Shown here: positions 1 through 7,010 of the stretch, piece after piece
Position numbering within the stretch: the stretch's first letter is position 1
Layout: every line of letters begins with the position of its first letter
Origin: Euryhalocaulis caribicus
Lineage (GTDB): Bacteria > Pseudomonadota > Alphaproteobacteria > Caulobacterales > Maricaulaceae
Reading direction: 5' to 3'
Assembly (NCBI RefSeq): GCF_000412185.1
Contig: NZ_ASJA01000006.1
Span: 62,001 to 126,000 of the forward strand
Length of the DNA stretch: 64,000 nt
The notes under the pieces: generated by a model
What the model was told of the DNA's origin: nothing
The model's input: only the letters and a program-made list of their open reading frames with translations
The model's database searches: none
Made by a program: the position numbers and the translations under genes

Positions 1-2
1 GC

Positions 3-623
3 GTCGAGGTCCGCTATCACCCGGCCAATATGCTCGAGCCGGACGAGATCGCCTACATGGTGGCGTTCGCGAAATCGGAATTCGGGCGGCTGGACATCCT
101 CGTCTGCAATGCCGGCATCCAGCATGTCGAGAAGATCGAGGATTTTCCGAAGGAGAAATGGGACGCGATCATCGCGATCAATCTTTCCTCCGCCTTCCAC
201 GCCATCAAGCACGCCATGCCTGTAATGAAGGCGCAGGGCCGGGGCCGGATCGTGAACCTGGCCAGCGTGCACGGCCTGATCTCCTCGCCTTTCAAGTCCG
301 CCTATGTCGCCGCCAAGCACGGCATGGTCGGCCTGACCAAGACCGTGGCGCAGGAAGGCGGGGAGTTCGGGGTCACCTGCAACGCCATCTGCCCTGGCTA
401 TGTGAAGACGCCGCTGGTCGAGGCGCAGATCCCGGACCAGGCCAAAAGCCGGGGGATCAGCGAGGAAGAGGTCGTCGAGAAAGTCTTCCTCGCCGACACC
501 TTCACCAAGAAATTCACCGACTATGACCAGCTGGTCGGCCTGTTGCGCTATCTCGTCTCGGATGCGGGCGCGTCCACCACCGGCGTGGCGATTCCCGTCG
601 ATGGCGGCTGGCTGACGCACTAG
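3..623 (+). CDS. bdhA: 3-hydroxybutyrate dehydrogenase, 5'-truncated by window edge
   Basis: Short-chain dehydrogenase that interconverts 3-hydroxybutyrate and acetoacetate with NAD in the cytoplasm, a step of polyhydroxybutyrate or ketone-body use. The window opens inside the gene: the reading frame is open from base 3 and the N-terminal glycine-rich NAD motif is missing. Visible are the NAG motif (LVCNAGIQHV), the catalytic serine in NLASVHG, the Tyr/Lys pair in SAYVAAKHG, the PGYVKTPLV segment and the end DGGWLTH, all typical of BdhA. About 206 residues are seen of a usual length near 260. The patatin-like gene follows after 4 bases, so the two are probably cotranscribed. Identification is firm; only the start is unknown. 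Confidence 0.93.
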   Translation, partial: VEVRYHPANMLEPDEIAYMVAFAKSEFGRLDILVCNAGIQHVEKIEDFPKEKWDAIIAINLSSAFHAIKHAMPVMKAQGRGRIVNLASVHGLISSPFKSAYVAAKHGMVGLTKTVAQEGGEFGVTCNAICPGYVKTPLVEAQIPDQAKSRGISEEEVVEKVFLADTFTKKFTDYDQLVGLLRYLVSDAGASTTGVAIPVDGGWLTH

Positions 624-627
624 GCCG

Positions 628-1644
628 GTGGCGGCGAACGGCCCCAGACCCGTCTGCCTCGCCCTTCAGGGCGGCGGGGCGCACGGGGCTTTCACCTGGG
701 GCGTTCTGGACAAGCTGGCAGAGGATGGCCGCCTTGGCGTCACCGCCATGTCTGCGACCAGCGCCGGCGCGGTCAATGCGGCGGCCTGGGCCAGCGGCTA
801 TCACGCCGACGGGGCGGAGGGCGCGCGGGAGCGTATGCGCCGCGTCTGGGGGCAGATCGCCAGCACTTCCAACGTCTTCGCCCCCAACACCATGGGCGGG
901 CCGTTCCAGCGCATGATGTTTGGCTGGATGGACGCTTTCACGCGCCTGACCAGCCCGTACAATCTCAACCCGCTGGGCCTGAATCCGCTGCGCGACATTC
1001 TGGAGGAAACGCTGGACGTGGAGGGCGCGCGGGCCTGCGCGGATCTGAAACTCTTCATCGCCGCCACCAATGTCAGCACGGGCAAGGCGCGCATCTTCCG
1101 CAAGGACGAACTGACGGTGGACGCCATCCTCGCCTCCGCCTGCCTGCCCTTCCTGTTTCAGGCGGTGGAGATTGACGGGGAGCATTACTGGGATGGCGGC
1201 TATACGGCGAACCCGGCGCTGTGGCCGTTCTTCTACGAAGACACGCCCAGCGACATCGTCATCGTCCATATCAACCCGATGAACCGGAATGAGGGACCGC
1301 CCACCACCGCCGCCGACATCGTCAACCGCGTCAACGAGATCACCTTCAACACCTCGCTTCAGGCGGAGCTGCGCGCCATAGATTTCGTGAAGAAGCTGCG
1401 CCGGGAGAAATGGCTCTCCGGCGACGTGGATAAGCGCTATCGCGACATGCGCATCCATTCCATCCGCGCGGATGCGGCGCTGTCCGGCCTCGGCGCGGAC
1501 ACCAAGTACCGCACCGACCGCGGCTTTATCGAGGATCTGTTCGCCCGCGGCCGCGACACCGCCGCGCACTGGCTGGACGAGTGTTTCGACCGTATCGGCA
1601 AGGAATCCAGCATCGATATCCGCTCCGAATATCTCGACCGCTGA
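628..1644 (+). CDS. Patatin-like phospholipase/esterase family protein
   Basis: Predicted serine hydrolase of the patatin fold with a Ser-Asp dyad, 338 residues. The oxyanion-hole motif GGGAHG is at residues 15-20. The nucleophile Ser45 lies in ATSAG, where the family usually has GxSxG, so the first glycine is alanine. The catalytic Asp is in YWDGGY near residue 190. No signal peptide is seen, so it is likely cytoplasmic. The start is a GTG four bases after the bdhA stop, and no better in-frame ATG precedes the GGGAHG motif. Its place directly behind bdhA suggests a job in storage-lipid or hydroxyacid ester metabolism, but that is inference; the substrate cannot be read from sequence. Confidence 0.85.
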   Translation: MAANGPRPVCLALQGGGAHGAFTWGVLDKLAEDGRLGVTAMSATSAGAVNAAAWASGYHADGAEGARERMRRVWGQIASTSNVFAPNTMGGPFQRMMFGWMDAFTRLTSPYNLNPLGLNPLRDILEETLDVEGARACADLKLFIAATNVSTGKARIFRKDELTVDAILASACLPFLFQAVEIDGEHYWDGGYTANPALWPFFYEDTPSDIVIVHINPMNRNEGPPTTAADIVNRVNEITFNTSLQAELRAIDFVKKLRREKWLSGDVDKRYRDMRIHSIRADAALSGLGADTKYRTDRGFIEDLFARGRDTAAHWLDECFDRIGKESSIDIRSEYLDR

Positions 1645-1654
1645 ACGCGGGCTT

Positions 1655-2908
1655 TCAGAAATCCTCCATGTCCGGAATGCGTCCGAAGGCGATCTTGGCG
1701 CCGGCATAGCCGCCCGGCGGCTTGGCGCGCGGGCCGACGCTGAGCACGCAGCTCTCGTACCGCTTGTTCAGCTTGTCCATCGCCCCGGTCGCCGCCTCCC
1801 AGCGATGCCGCCGGCTGCGCGCCTCCGGCGGTTCGAACAGGTTTTCAATCCGCGCGTCGGCCGGGATGATCCGGTGCAGCATGACATGCACCTTCTTGAT
1901 CCGCCGCGTCCGGTGCGGTCCCAGCGCCTCGGCGAACAGCCCGTCCAGCGCCCGCAACACGCTGTGATCGTCGGAGGCGGCGTCGAAATGCGCGTCCGCG
2001 CCCCAGCGTCCGGCTTCCTCGTCCTCCCATGTCAGGGACAGGCTCAGGGAGCGGGCGTAATAGCCCGCCCGGCGCATCCGCCGCGCCGCCTTGGCCGCCA
2101 GCAGCCGCGCGCAGGCCCGCGCCCGGCCCGGCCCGCGCCAGTCGGGCGTCAGGATGCGGCCATGGCCGAACATCATGCGCTGGGTATCGGGAATTTCCAC
2201 GTCGAACCCGCGCAGCTGCGCCCAGAAGCGTTCGCCGTTCACCGATCCCCACAGCGCCCGCGCATGCTTGGGCGAGAGGTTCCAGAGCGCCTCCACGCTG
2301 TCCACGCCGGCCGCCAGAAGCCGGCGCTGCATGCTTTTCGCGATCCCCGGAAGATCGGTCAGCTGCAGCGAGAATAACGGCCCCGGCAGATCCTGCGCCC
2401 GCAATATGACCAGACCGTCCGGTTTGTTCATCTCCGCGGCCACTTTCGCCAGGAACTGATTGGTGGAGAACCCGATGGAGCAAGTGACCGCCGGGCCGAT
2501 ATCGGCGGCCAGCCGCGCCTTCAGCGTGGCGGCCAGCCGTTCCGGCTCCCGCCGCTCCCAGCCCAGCAACGCGCACTCCACCTCGTCCACCGACCACACT
2601 TTCCGGATCGGCAGGATGGCGCCCACGCTGGCCAGAATGGCGTTGTGAACCACCACATAGCGGTCATGCCGCGCCGTGCGCAGCGCGATCCCGGGGCAGA
2701 GCTGGCGCGCCTCCCGCACGGAAACGCCGCGCGTGGCGCCCGCCGCCTTCGCCTCCTTGCTGGCCGCGATCAGGCTGGTGCCGTCCGTATCCAGCGGGAT
2801 CACGCCCACGGGGCGCCCGCGCAGGGCCGGATCGTCCTGCTGTTCGACGCTCGCAAAGAAGCTGTCGAAATCCATGTAGAGCCGTTCAAGCTGATCGGGC
2901 AGGCGCAT
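1655..2908 (-). CDS. Y-family DNA polymerase (DinB/Pol IV-like)
   Basis: Translesion DNA polymerase of the Y family, 417 residues. The palm metal ligands are visible as Asp13 in YMDFDSFFASVEQ and Asp108-Glu109 in SVDEVE, where classical DinB has IDEAY. The helix-hairpin-helix segment DLPGIAKSMQRRLLAAG and a little-finger region follow. The start chosen has a good GGAGGAT ribosome site 5 bases upstream; an in-frame ATG 16 codons earlier is less well placed. It lacks the C-terminal beta-clamp peptide that I could recognise with confidence. It faces the patatin gene tail to tail with about 10 bases between them. It may be a lineage-specific DinB paralogue rather than the main DinB; no imuA or dnaE2 partner is in the window. 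Confidence 0.88.
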   Translation of the reverse strand: MRLPDQLERLYMDFDSFFASVEQQDDPALRGRPVGVIPLDTDGTSLIAASKEAKAAGATRGVSVREARQLCPGIALRTARHDRYVVVHNAILASVGAILPIRKVWSVDEVECALLGWERREPERLAATLKARLAADIGPAVTCSIGFSTNQFLAKVAAEMNKPDGLVILRAQDLPGPLFSLQLTDLPGIAKSMQRRLLAAGVDSVEALWNLSPKHARALWGSVNGERFWAQLRGFDVEIPDTQRMMFGHGRILTPDWRGPGRARACARLLAAKAARRMRRAGYYARSLSLSLTWEDEEAGRWGADAHFDAASDDHSVLRALDGLFAEALGPHRTRRIKKVHVMLHRIIPADARIENLFEPPEARSRRHRWEAATGAMDKLNKRYESCVLSVGPRAKPPGGYAGAKIAFGRIPDMEDF

Positions 2909-3044
2909 GACAAATCCTCCGTCATGCAGAACAAAACAGGAACGAAAATGAGTCAAGCGATATGCGCCTTCCCGCTTGGACGCGGGGCGGCGGACGGGCT
3001 ATATCTCGGGGGAAATCCAATCCATCCTTTGTTCGGGGGCTCTC

Positions 3045-3125
3045 ATGGCCGCGATTTACGCCATCCTTCTCTTTGTTGCCGTTTTCGCCGTTCTCAACGT
3101 GATCCAGTCCGGCCGCATCGACTGA
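3045..3125 (+). CDS. Tiny single-span membrane peptide (26 aa)
   Basis: An ATG-started frame of 26 codons ending in TGA encodes an almost uniformly hydrophobic peptide (MAAIYAILLFVAVFAVLNVI...SGRID), i.e. one transmembrane helix with a short polar C-terminus. A purine-rich TTCGGGGG sits 7-8 bases before the ATG as a possible ribosome site. It lies 19 bases upstream of the Ca/Na antiporter and could be translated from the same transcript as a small accessory subunit. I do not recognise a family. The call rests on hydrophobicity, spacing and a plausible ribosome site only; chance cannot be excluded at this length. Confidence 0.4.
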   Translation: MAAIYAILLFVAVFAVLNVIQSGRID

Positions 3126-3144
3126 TCGAACGGCGTTCGCCGGC

Positions 3145-4122
3145 ATGTCTCTTCCCATCCTTTTCGCGCTGTTGCTGGGCGGTTTCGTCCTACTTCTGGT
3201 CACGGCGGACTACCTGATCCGCGGCGCCGCGGCGCTGGCCCGGAAATGGGGCGTGCCCAAACTGCTGGTCGGTCTGACCATTGTCGCCTTCGGCACCTCG
3301 GCGCCGGAGCTGGCGGTCAGCGTGGACGCGGTGCTGGAGGGACAGCCGGACGTCGCGCTCGCCAACATCATCGGCTCCAACATCGCCAATGTCCTGCTGA
3401 TCCTGGGCGTGCCGGCGCTGATTTTCGGGGCCATCGGCGTCACCACGCCGGGCCTGCGGCGCAACGCCATCGTGGCTTTCGCCGCCACCGTTCTGCTGAT
3501 CGGGCTCAGCTGGGACGGGCTGGTTATTCTCCGGGACGGGCTGATCCTGCTCGCCGTGCTGATCCTGTATCTGCTGTGGCTCTATCGCGACGCCCGCAAG
3601 CCGGAAATCGCCGACCCGCAGATCGCGGAACTGACCGATTTCGAGGAAATGGAGGCGATGCCCCATTCCTGGCTGCGCATTGCCGGGATGATCCTGATCG
3701 GCGTTATCGGCCTGCCGCTGGGCGGGGTGATGATCGTGAAGGGCGGCATGGGCGTGGCTTATGCGGCAGGTGTTCCGCCCGCCGTTGTCGGCCTGACCCT
3801 GTTCGCGCTCGGCACCTCCCTGCCGGAGCTGGCGGCCAGCGTCATCAGCGCCGCGCGCGGCCATGCGGAAGTCGCCATCGGCAATGTCCTCGGCTCCAAT
3901 TTGTTCAATATTCTGGCGGTCGGCGGGATCGCCTCGATGGTCGGCGATATCCCCGTGACCCAGCAATTCTTCGCCGTGGAGTTCTGGCTGATGCTGGGGA
4001 CCACCGGACTTCTGGCGTTACTGATCTTCATGCGCACCAAGCTCAACCGCTTTATCGGTTTTGCCATGCTGGCCGGCTATGCGGGCTATATCTACTGGCT
4101 GGCCCGCTTGACTTTGGGCTGA
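3145..4122 (+). CDS. Calcium/sodium antiporter (CaCA family, YrbG-like)
   Basis: Inner-membrane cation exchanger of 325 residues with the internal duplication of the CaCA superfamily. The first alpha repeat contains VAFGTSAPELAVSV and NIIGSNIANVLLILG; the second contains FALGTSLPELAASV and NVLGSNLFNILAVGG. The conserved acidic residues of the PEL motifs are intact in both halves. About ten hydrophobic segments are evident, with a cytoplasmic acidic loop (ADPQIAELTDFEEME) in the middle. The likely role is Na+- or H+-driven Ca2+ exchange. It follows the 26-residue membrane peptide and precedes the PTPS-like gene by 57 bases. Confidence 0.9.
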   Translation: MSLPILFALLLGGFVLLLVTADYLIRGAAALARKWGVPKLLVGLTIVAFGTSAPELAVSVDAVLEGQPDVALANIIGSNIANVLLILGVPALIFGAIGVTTPGLRRNAIVAFAATVLLIGLSWDGLVILRDGLILLAVLILYLLWLYRDARKPEIADPQIAELTDFEEMEAMPHSWLRIAGMILIGVIGLPLGGVMIVKGGMGVAYAAGVPPAVVGLTLFALGTSLPELAASVISAARGHAEVAIGNVLGSNLFNILAVGGIASMVGDIPVTQQFFAVEFWLMLGTTGLLALLIFMRTKLNRFIGFAMLAGYAGYIYWLARLTLG

Positions 4123-4179
4123 TTTCCGCGCGAAACGGCGCGCTTCGCACATCGTTATCAGCTGTTCGCGCCACCAGCC

Positions 4180-4551
4180 ATGACTCAAAAGCGCATAGAA
4201 ATCTCAAAGGATTTCAAGTTCGAGGCCGCTCACTATTTCGAGCACAAGCCTGACGGCCATCCTTTCAAGAACCTGCACGGCCATTCCTTCGAAGGCTCGG
4301 TGACTCTCTCCGGCCCGCTGAAGGACGATTCCGGCTGGGTGAAGGATTTCTGGAAGATAGAGGAAACCGTCGGCGCCGTGGTCTCGAAGCTCGACCACAC
4401 CCTTCTCAATGACGTCGAGGGACTGGACCGCGTTTCTCTGGAGGCGCTCGCCGCCTGGATTTTCGACCGTCTGGAGAACGACCTGCCGGGCCTGGTGGCC
4501 GTAGAGGTCCGCCGCCCGTCCTGCGGCGAACGGGCGGTCGTCAAAATATGA
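4180..4551 (+). CDS. 6-pyruvoyl-tetrahydropterin synthase/QueD-family protein with altered active site
   Basis: T-fold protein of 123 residues in the COG0720 family. The three zinc ligands are in place: His18 (KFEAAH) and His33/His35 (LHGHSFE). The Asp72-His73 pair of LDHTLLND matches the catalytic Asp-His of QueD. Aligned without gaps to E. coli QueD as I remember it, the catalytic Cys27 is Phe29 here (HPFKNLHGH), and the pterin-anchoring Glu near the C-terminus appears to be Arg112 (VEVRRPSCGE), although Glu117 is close. It is therefore unlikely to be a normal 6-carboxytetrahydropterin synthase. phhA, folB and a FolM-like gene lie downstream, separated from it only by an inserted island, which suggests a pterin role outside queuosine synthesis. 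Family certain, activity unknown. Confidence 0.85.
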   Translation: MTQKRIEISKDFKFEAAHYFEHKPDGHPFKNLHGHSFEGSVTLSGPLKDDSGWVKDFWKIEETVGAVVSKLDHTLLNDVEGLDRVSLEALAAWIFDRLENDLPGLVAVEVRRPSCGERAVVKI

Positions 4552-4729
4552 AAAGAAATTTATGCCTGCTGGACAATTCTTTGTGAGCTAGGTGAGACAG
4601 TTTTTCATTATGGTTGCTTAGAGTCTCTAGCATATTGTCGACTAAGCTATCCCAATCATCGGCCTGTGAAGCCTCATCTAAGTCATAAATTAGATTAGAT
4701 ATCGGGATTATCCCCTTGACGCACGTAAG
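4541..4729 (-). pseudogene. Remnant of an AT-rich gene, 5' end lost at the IS1595 side
   Basis: On the minus strand an open frame ends in TGA at the PTPS-like stop. Its last ~55 codons read like real protein (PISNLIYDLDEASQADDW...SRHKFLFIF), with composition unlike the GC-rich neighbours. Going upstream, the frame runs into the region before the transposase, where it carries no sensible start and merely overlaps transposase codons. I read it as the 3' part of an island gene whose 5' part was removed or displaced when the IS element arrived. The right-hand limit is approximate. No family recognised. Confidence 0.35.
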
Positions 4730-5700
4730 CCGATAGGCTACTTTATGGACATCGGAGGAAACGATGTCCAAGCAACTCACAGTCCGCGAATTCTTCAACC
4801 GCTTCCCGAATGACGAAGTCTGCCTCGAGCACGTCATGGAAGTCCGGTATGGCCTGCGCCATGAGTGCGGCTCTTGCGGTCAGGACGCCACGTTTCACCG
4901 TCTCGCGAAGCGTCCGGCCTACTCGTGCTCCCGCTGCGGCGCGCACGTCTATCCCTGCGCTGGCACGATCTTCGAGAATACGCGGACGCCGCTGCAATCC
5001 TGGTTCTACGCGATCTATCTTTTCACGGTCACGCGCCACGGCGTTTCGGGCAAGGAGCTCGAGCGCCAGCTTGGCGTGACTTATAAAACCGCGTGGCGCA
5101 TGGCGAAACAAATCCGCGAACTCATGACCGCCGCGAACGGCTTTGAAGTCCTGAAAGGCCACGTCGAACTGGACGAAGCGTATGTTGGCGGTCGCCGCCC
5201 CGGCAAGCGCGGTCGCGGCGCCGAAGGCAAGACGATTGTCATGGGCCTGAAAGAGCGTGATGGCCGTATGTCCGCCAAGGTCATCCCGAACGTCCGCAAG
5301 GACACGCTGCGCGGCGTGGTGCTGGAAAATGTCGAGCCGGGCACCATCGTTTCGACGGACGAACTCATGTCCTACGGATTACTGGACGGCGACGGCTATA
5401 AGCACGGCACCGTGAAGCACGGCGCGAAAGAGTGGGCTTATTACGACTATCGGACGGACGCGGTTCACCACGTGAACAACGTTGAAAGCTTCTGGCGTCT
5501 GTTCAAGAAGTCCATCGCCTCCACGCACATTCACGTGTCGCCGAAATACATGGACCGCTACCTTGGCGAATTCACGTTCCGCTCGAACCATCGCCAGATG
5601 GGGAACGCCATGTTCGACCTTTTGATTGCCGCTCTGTGATCGCGCTTGCGAGGTTGTTTTCAACCTCGTCCGCGTCCGGATGATCAAGGTCAAGCTCCTT
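4730..5700 (+). mobile_element. IS1595-like insertion sequence, ends not resolved
   Basis: The element surrounding the transposase gene. Typical IS1595 members are about 0.9-1.1 kb with short terminal inverted repeats and an 8-bp target duplication. I looked on both sides and could not identify a convincing inverted-repeat pair, so the limits given are only approximate. The left edge lies where the AT-rich remnant stops making sense; the right edge lies beyond the transposase stop. Confidence 0.5.
4764..5639 (+). CDS. IS1595-family transposase
   Basis: Complete 291-residue transposase. The N-terminal zinc ribbon is visible as CGSCG...CSRCG (residues ~36-55), followed by a helix-turn-helix (GVSGKELERQLGVTYKTAWRM). 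The ISXO2-type catalytic domain shows Asp in VELDEAYVGG, Asp in VSTDELMSYG and the HVNNVESFWRLFKK segment carrying the third acidic or Asn position. The C-terminus EFTFRSNHR...MFDLLIAAL is typical. The start ATG is preceded by GGAGGAAACG. A TTGACG hexamer about 50 bases upstream may be its promoter. The gene appears intact and could be active. Codon use is GC-rich like the chromosome, unlike the AT-rich sequence on either side. Confidence 0.93.
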   Translation: MSKQLTVREFFNRFPNDEVCLEHVMEVRYGLRHECGSCGQDATFHRLAKRPAYSCSRCGAHVYPCAGTIFENTRTPLQSWFYAIYLFTVTRHGVSGKELERQLGVTYKTAWRMAKQIRELMTAANGFEVLKGHVELDEAYVGGRRPGKRGRGAEGKTIVMGLKERDGRMSAKVIPNVRKDTLRGVVLENVEPGTIVSTDELMSYGLLDGDGYKHGTVKHGAKEWAYYDYRTDAVHHVNNVESFWRLFKKSIASTHIHVSPKYMDRYLGEFTFRSNHRQMGNAMFDLLIAAL

Positions 5701-5772
5701 CAATCTGGCCTCAGCCTGATCGATAAAGTCTTGTAATCGCCCGTCTTTTACGGCCCTCTCGAGGGTTAACAT
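5572..5772 (-). CDS. Small hypothetical protein (66 aa)
   Basis: Minus-strand frame beginning MLTLERAVKDGRLQDFIDQA and continuing with an acidic helical stretch. A TTGGAG ribosome-like site lies 10 bases upstream of the ATG. The N-terminal two thirds look protein-like; they resemble, from memory, small 'RAVKDGRL.EFI' hypothetical proteins of alphaproteobacterial accessory DNA. The last ~22 codons overlap the conserved 3' end of the transposase on the other strand, so either the natural stop was lost to the IS insertion or the overlap is tolerated. A palindrome at 5801-5820 lies just upstream and could be its operator. Function unknown. Confidence 0.35.
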   Translation of the reverse strand: MLTLERAVKDGRLQDFIDQAEARLKELDLDHPDADEVENNLASAITERQSKGRTWRSPSGDGSSGT

Positions 5773-5795
5773 CTTGTTTTGGCTCCAAGAATCCC

Positions 5796-5827
5796 TTGAC
5801 TGCTATACGGAATGATAGCATATAGAT
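5796..5827 (+). promoter_or_regulatory. Promoter-like sequence with a 6-bp-arm palindrome
   Basis: TTGACT at 5796-5801 resembles a -35 box. CATATA at 5819-5824 (17-base spacer) or TATAGA at 5821-5826 (19-base spacer) could be the -10. The spacer is almost filled by the palindrome TGCTAT-N8-ATAGCA (5801-5820), a typical place for a repressor site. Downstream on the plus strand there is no convincing protein gene before 5998, only the hairpin-rich stretch annotated next; on the minus strand it lies upstream of the 66-residue frame. Direction is therefore uncertain. Confidence 0.4.
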
Positions 5828-5829
5828 GC

Positions 5830-5980
5830 ACGACGGCGCACCCCCGTTGGACCGGGAGGCGCACCGCCGCTCTTACCCCTTGTGGAAGGGGGTAGGGAGT
5901 ATGTCAGGCGGCCGAAAGGCCGCTATCCGGTAATCTCCGGATGGTTTGCCAAGCCATGCTCTCTCCTTTCTTCTTCTGCC
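5830..5980 (+). ncRNA. Candidate structured RNA, tandem hairpins
   Basis: A GC-rich patch inside the AT-rich island with no credible protein gene. Read on the plus strand it folds into consecutive hairpins: CCCG/CGGG at 5843-5856 flanked by a GGCGCACC direct repeat (5835-5842, 5858-5865); ACCCCTT/AAGGGGGT at 5875-5893; GCGGCC-GAAA-GGCCGC at 5908-5923 with a GNRA tetraloop; ATCCGG/CCGGAT at 5925-5942; and GGTTT/AAGCC at 5943-5955. The last three are almost contiguous. A pyrimidine tract (5959-5977) follows. A promoter-like sequence lies just upstream. The GNRA loop favours this strand. I do not recognise any known RNA family. Confidence 0.4.
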
Positions 5981-5997
5981 GCGTGAGGCGACGGGGT

Positions 5998-6822
5998 TCA
6001 GCCGACTACTCGAAAGAGTGACCGGCTATCTTTGGATGAGGCCTTATCCTCACCCGATTCAGAGCCGCCTCGTTCGTCGCGGGGCGGCTCTTTCTTTTCG
6101 ACCAAGGAATACAAAGCATTCTCCCGGTCATGATGGACTTCCTCTCGCTCCACGAGCCGTCGGAGGATGTTATGCAAATACGAGTTGTTGCGCTTAAGCG
6201 GGCCTCGGAACTCTGAATCGCGACACAAATGCTCCTTGATGGCGAGAGCCTTGGATGGCCCGGCTTCGGCCAGGTAGGACTTCAAGGCGTCACTGATAGG
6301 AGATCCACGCGTGGCGGAGCCTTTCTTCGCCAACGTTTTATAACCTGACGATCCTTTGAATTTCTCAAAGCCTTCCGGTGTGAATATATGGCTGTTGAAC
6401 CGCACGACGTGCTCGTCCTGTTCAAGCCGCCTCAGCGCGCCATAGAAGGCTTTGGTATTATCTTTCGCGATTTGCTCCTGAAGCGATTCAGGCAGAAGCT
6501 CCTTGGCCCGCTCATAAGAAATGCCAGACGGATGATCATCGGCGATTTGTTTAAGAGAGCTCGTCCATATCCCCCTAGGCATTCGCCCCGAAGGCGTCTT
6601 TTGAACGGCTTTAGTTTCAGGCTCTTCTTTCAGGGAGGCGGGAGAAGGCTCAAACTCACCCTCAAAAATAAGCTTCGCTCGCTCTATCAACCTATCAACA
6701 CGCTCTTTCTGTTCGGAGAGTTTATCAATCTCCGAGCCTAGCCGCGCAGAGGCCTCTTCCCACTTGCGGACATCCGCAGACGTGGGAAGGCCCTTAACCA
6801 GATCGTCCAAGGTCGAGCTCAT
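5998..6822 (-). CDS. Unrecognised coiled-coil plus winged-helix-like protein
   Basis: 274-residue hypothetical protein with a strong ribosome site (AAGGAGGGGG directly before the ATG). Residues ~15-55 form a charged heptad-like coiled coil (EEASARLGSEIDKLSEQKER). Two later segments each look like a winged-helix or HTH unit: ~88-155 (SLKQIADDHPSGISYERAKE...ALRRLEQDEHVVRFNSHIFT) and ~178-245 (ISDALKSYLAEAGPS...NILRRLVEREEVHHDREN). The C-terminus is acidic/basic and disordered. There is no signal peptide or membrane segment. It is divergent from the NYN nuclease gene and lies next to the candidate structured RNA. The architecture suggests a DNA- or RNA-binding regulator, but that is inference. 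Confidence 0.6.
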   Translation of the reverse strand: MSSTLDDLVKGLPTSADVRKWEEASARLGSEIDKLSEQKERVDRLIERAKLIFEGEFEPSPASLKEEPETKAVQKTPSGRMPRGIWTSSLKQIADDHPSGISYERAKELLPESLQEQIAKDNTKAFYGALRRLEQDEHVVRFNSHIFTPEGFEKFKGSSGYKTLAKKGSATRGSPISDALKSYLAEAGPSKALAIKEHLCRDSEFRGPLKRNNSYLHNILRRLVEREEVHHDRENALYSLVEKKEPPRDERGGSESGEDKASSKDSRSLFRVVG

Positions 6823-7010
6823 ACCCCCTCCTTACAATACGATTCTCTCATGCGCAAGGCGCAGGAGTATGAGTGATGTCGCCTTTCGTTTGACACTTGA
6901 TAGATGAGTCCATCAAACATTATCTAATTCGCATCCACCCAGCAGGCAGGACTTGCTGGCTAAGGGGCCGTTCCGGGAAACTGGGCGGCCTCTTTACTAT
7001 CTGGGTCCGT

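Noticed and set aside
5649-5668. CGAGGTTG-TTTT-CAACCTCG hairpin after the transposase, first taken as its terminator
   Set aside because: No T-run follows, and on the minus strand it is part of the 66-codon frame (ENNL). It may be chance.
5835-5865. Direct repeats of GGCGCACC as a short CRISPR-like array
   Set aside because: Only two copies of 8 bases, no regular spacers and no cas genes.
6897-7010. Upstream extension of the NYN nuclease from a TTG start
   Set aside because: The added 38 residues lie before the conserved start of the fold and have no family-like sequence; the ATG at 7011 directly precedes the YIDGFNLYHAI motif.
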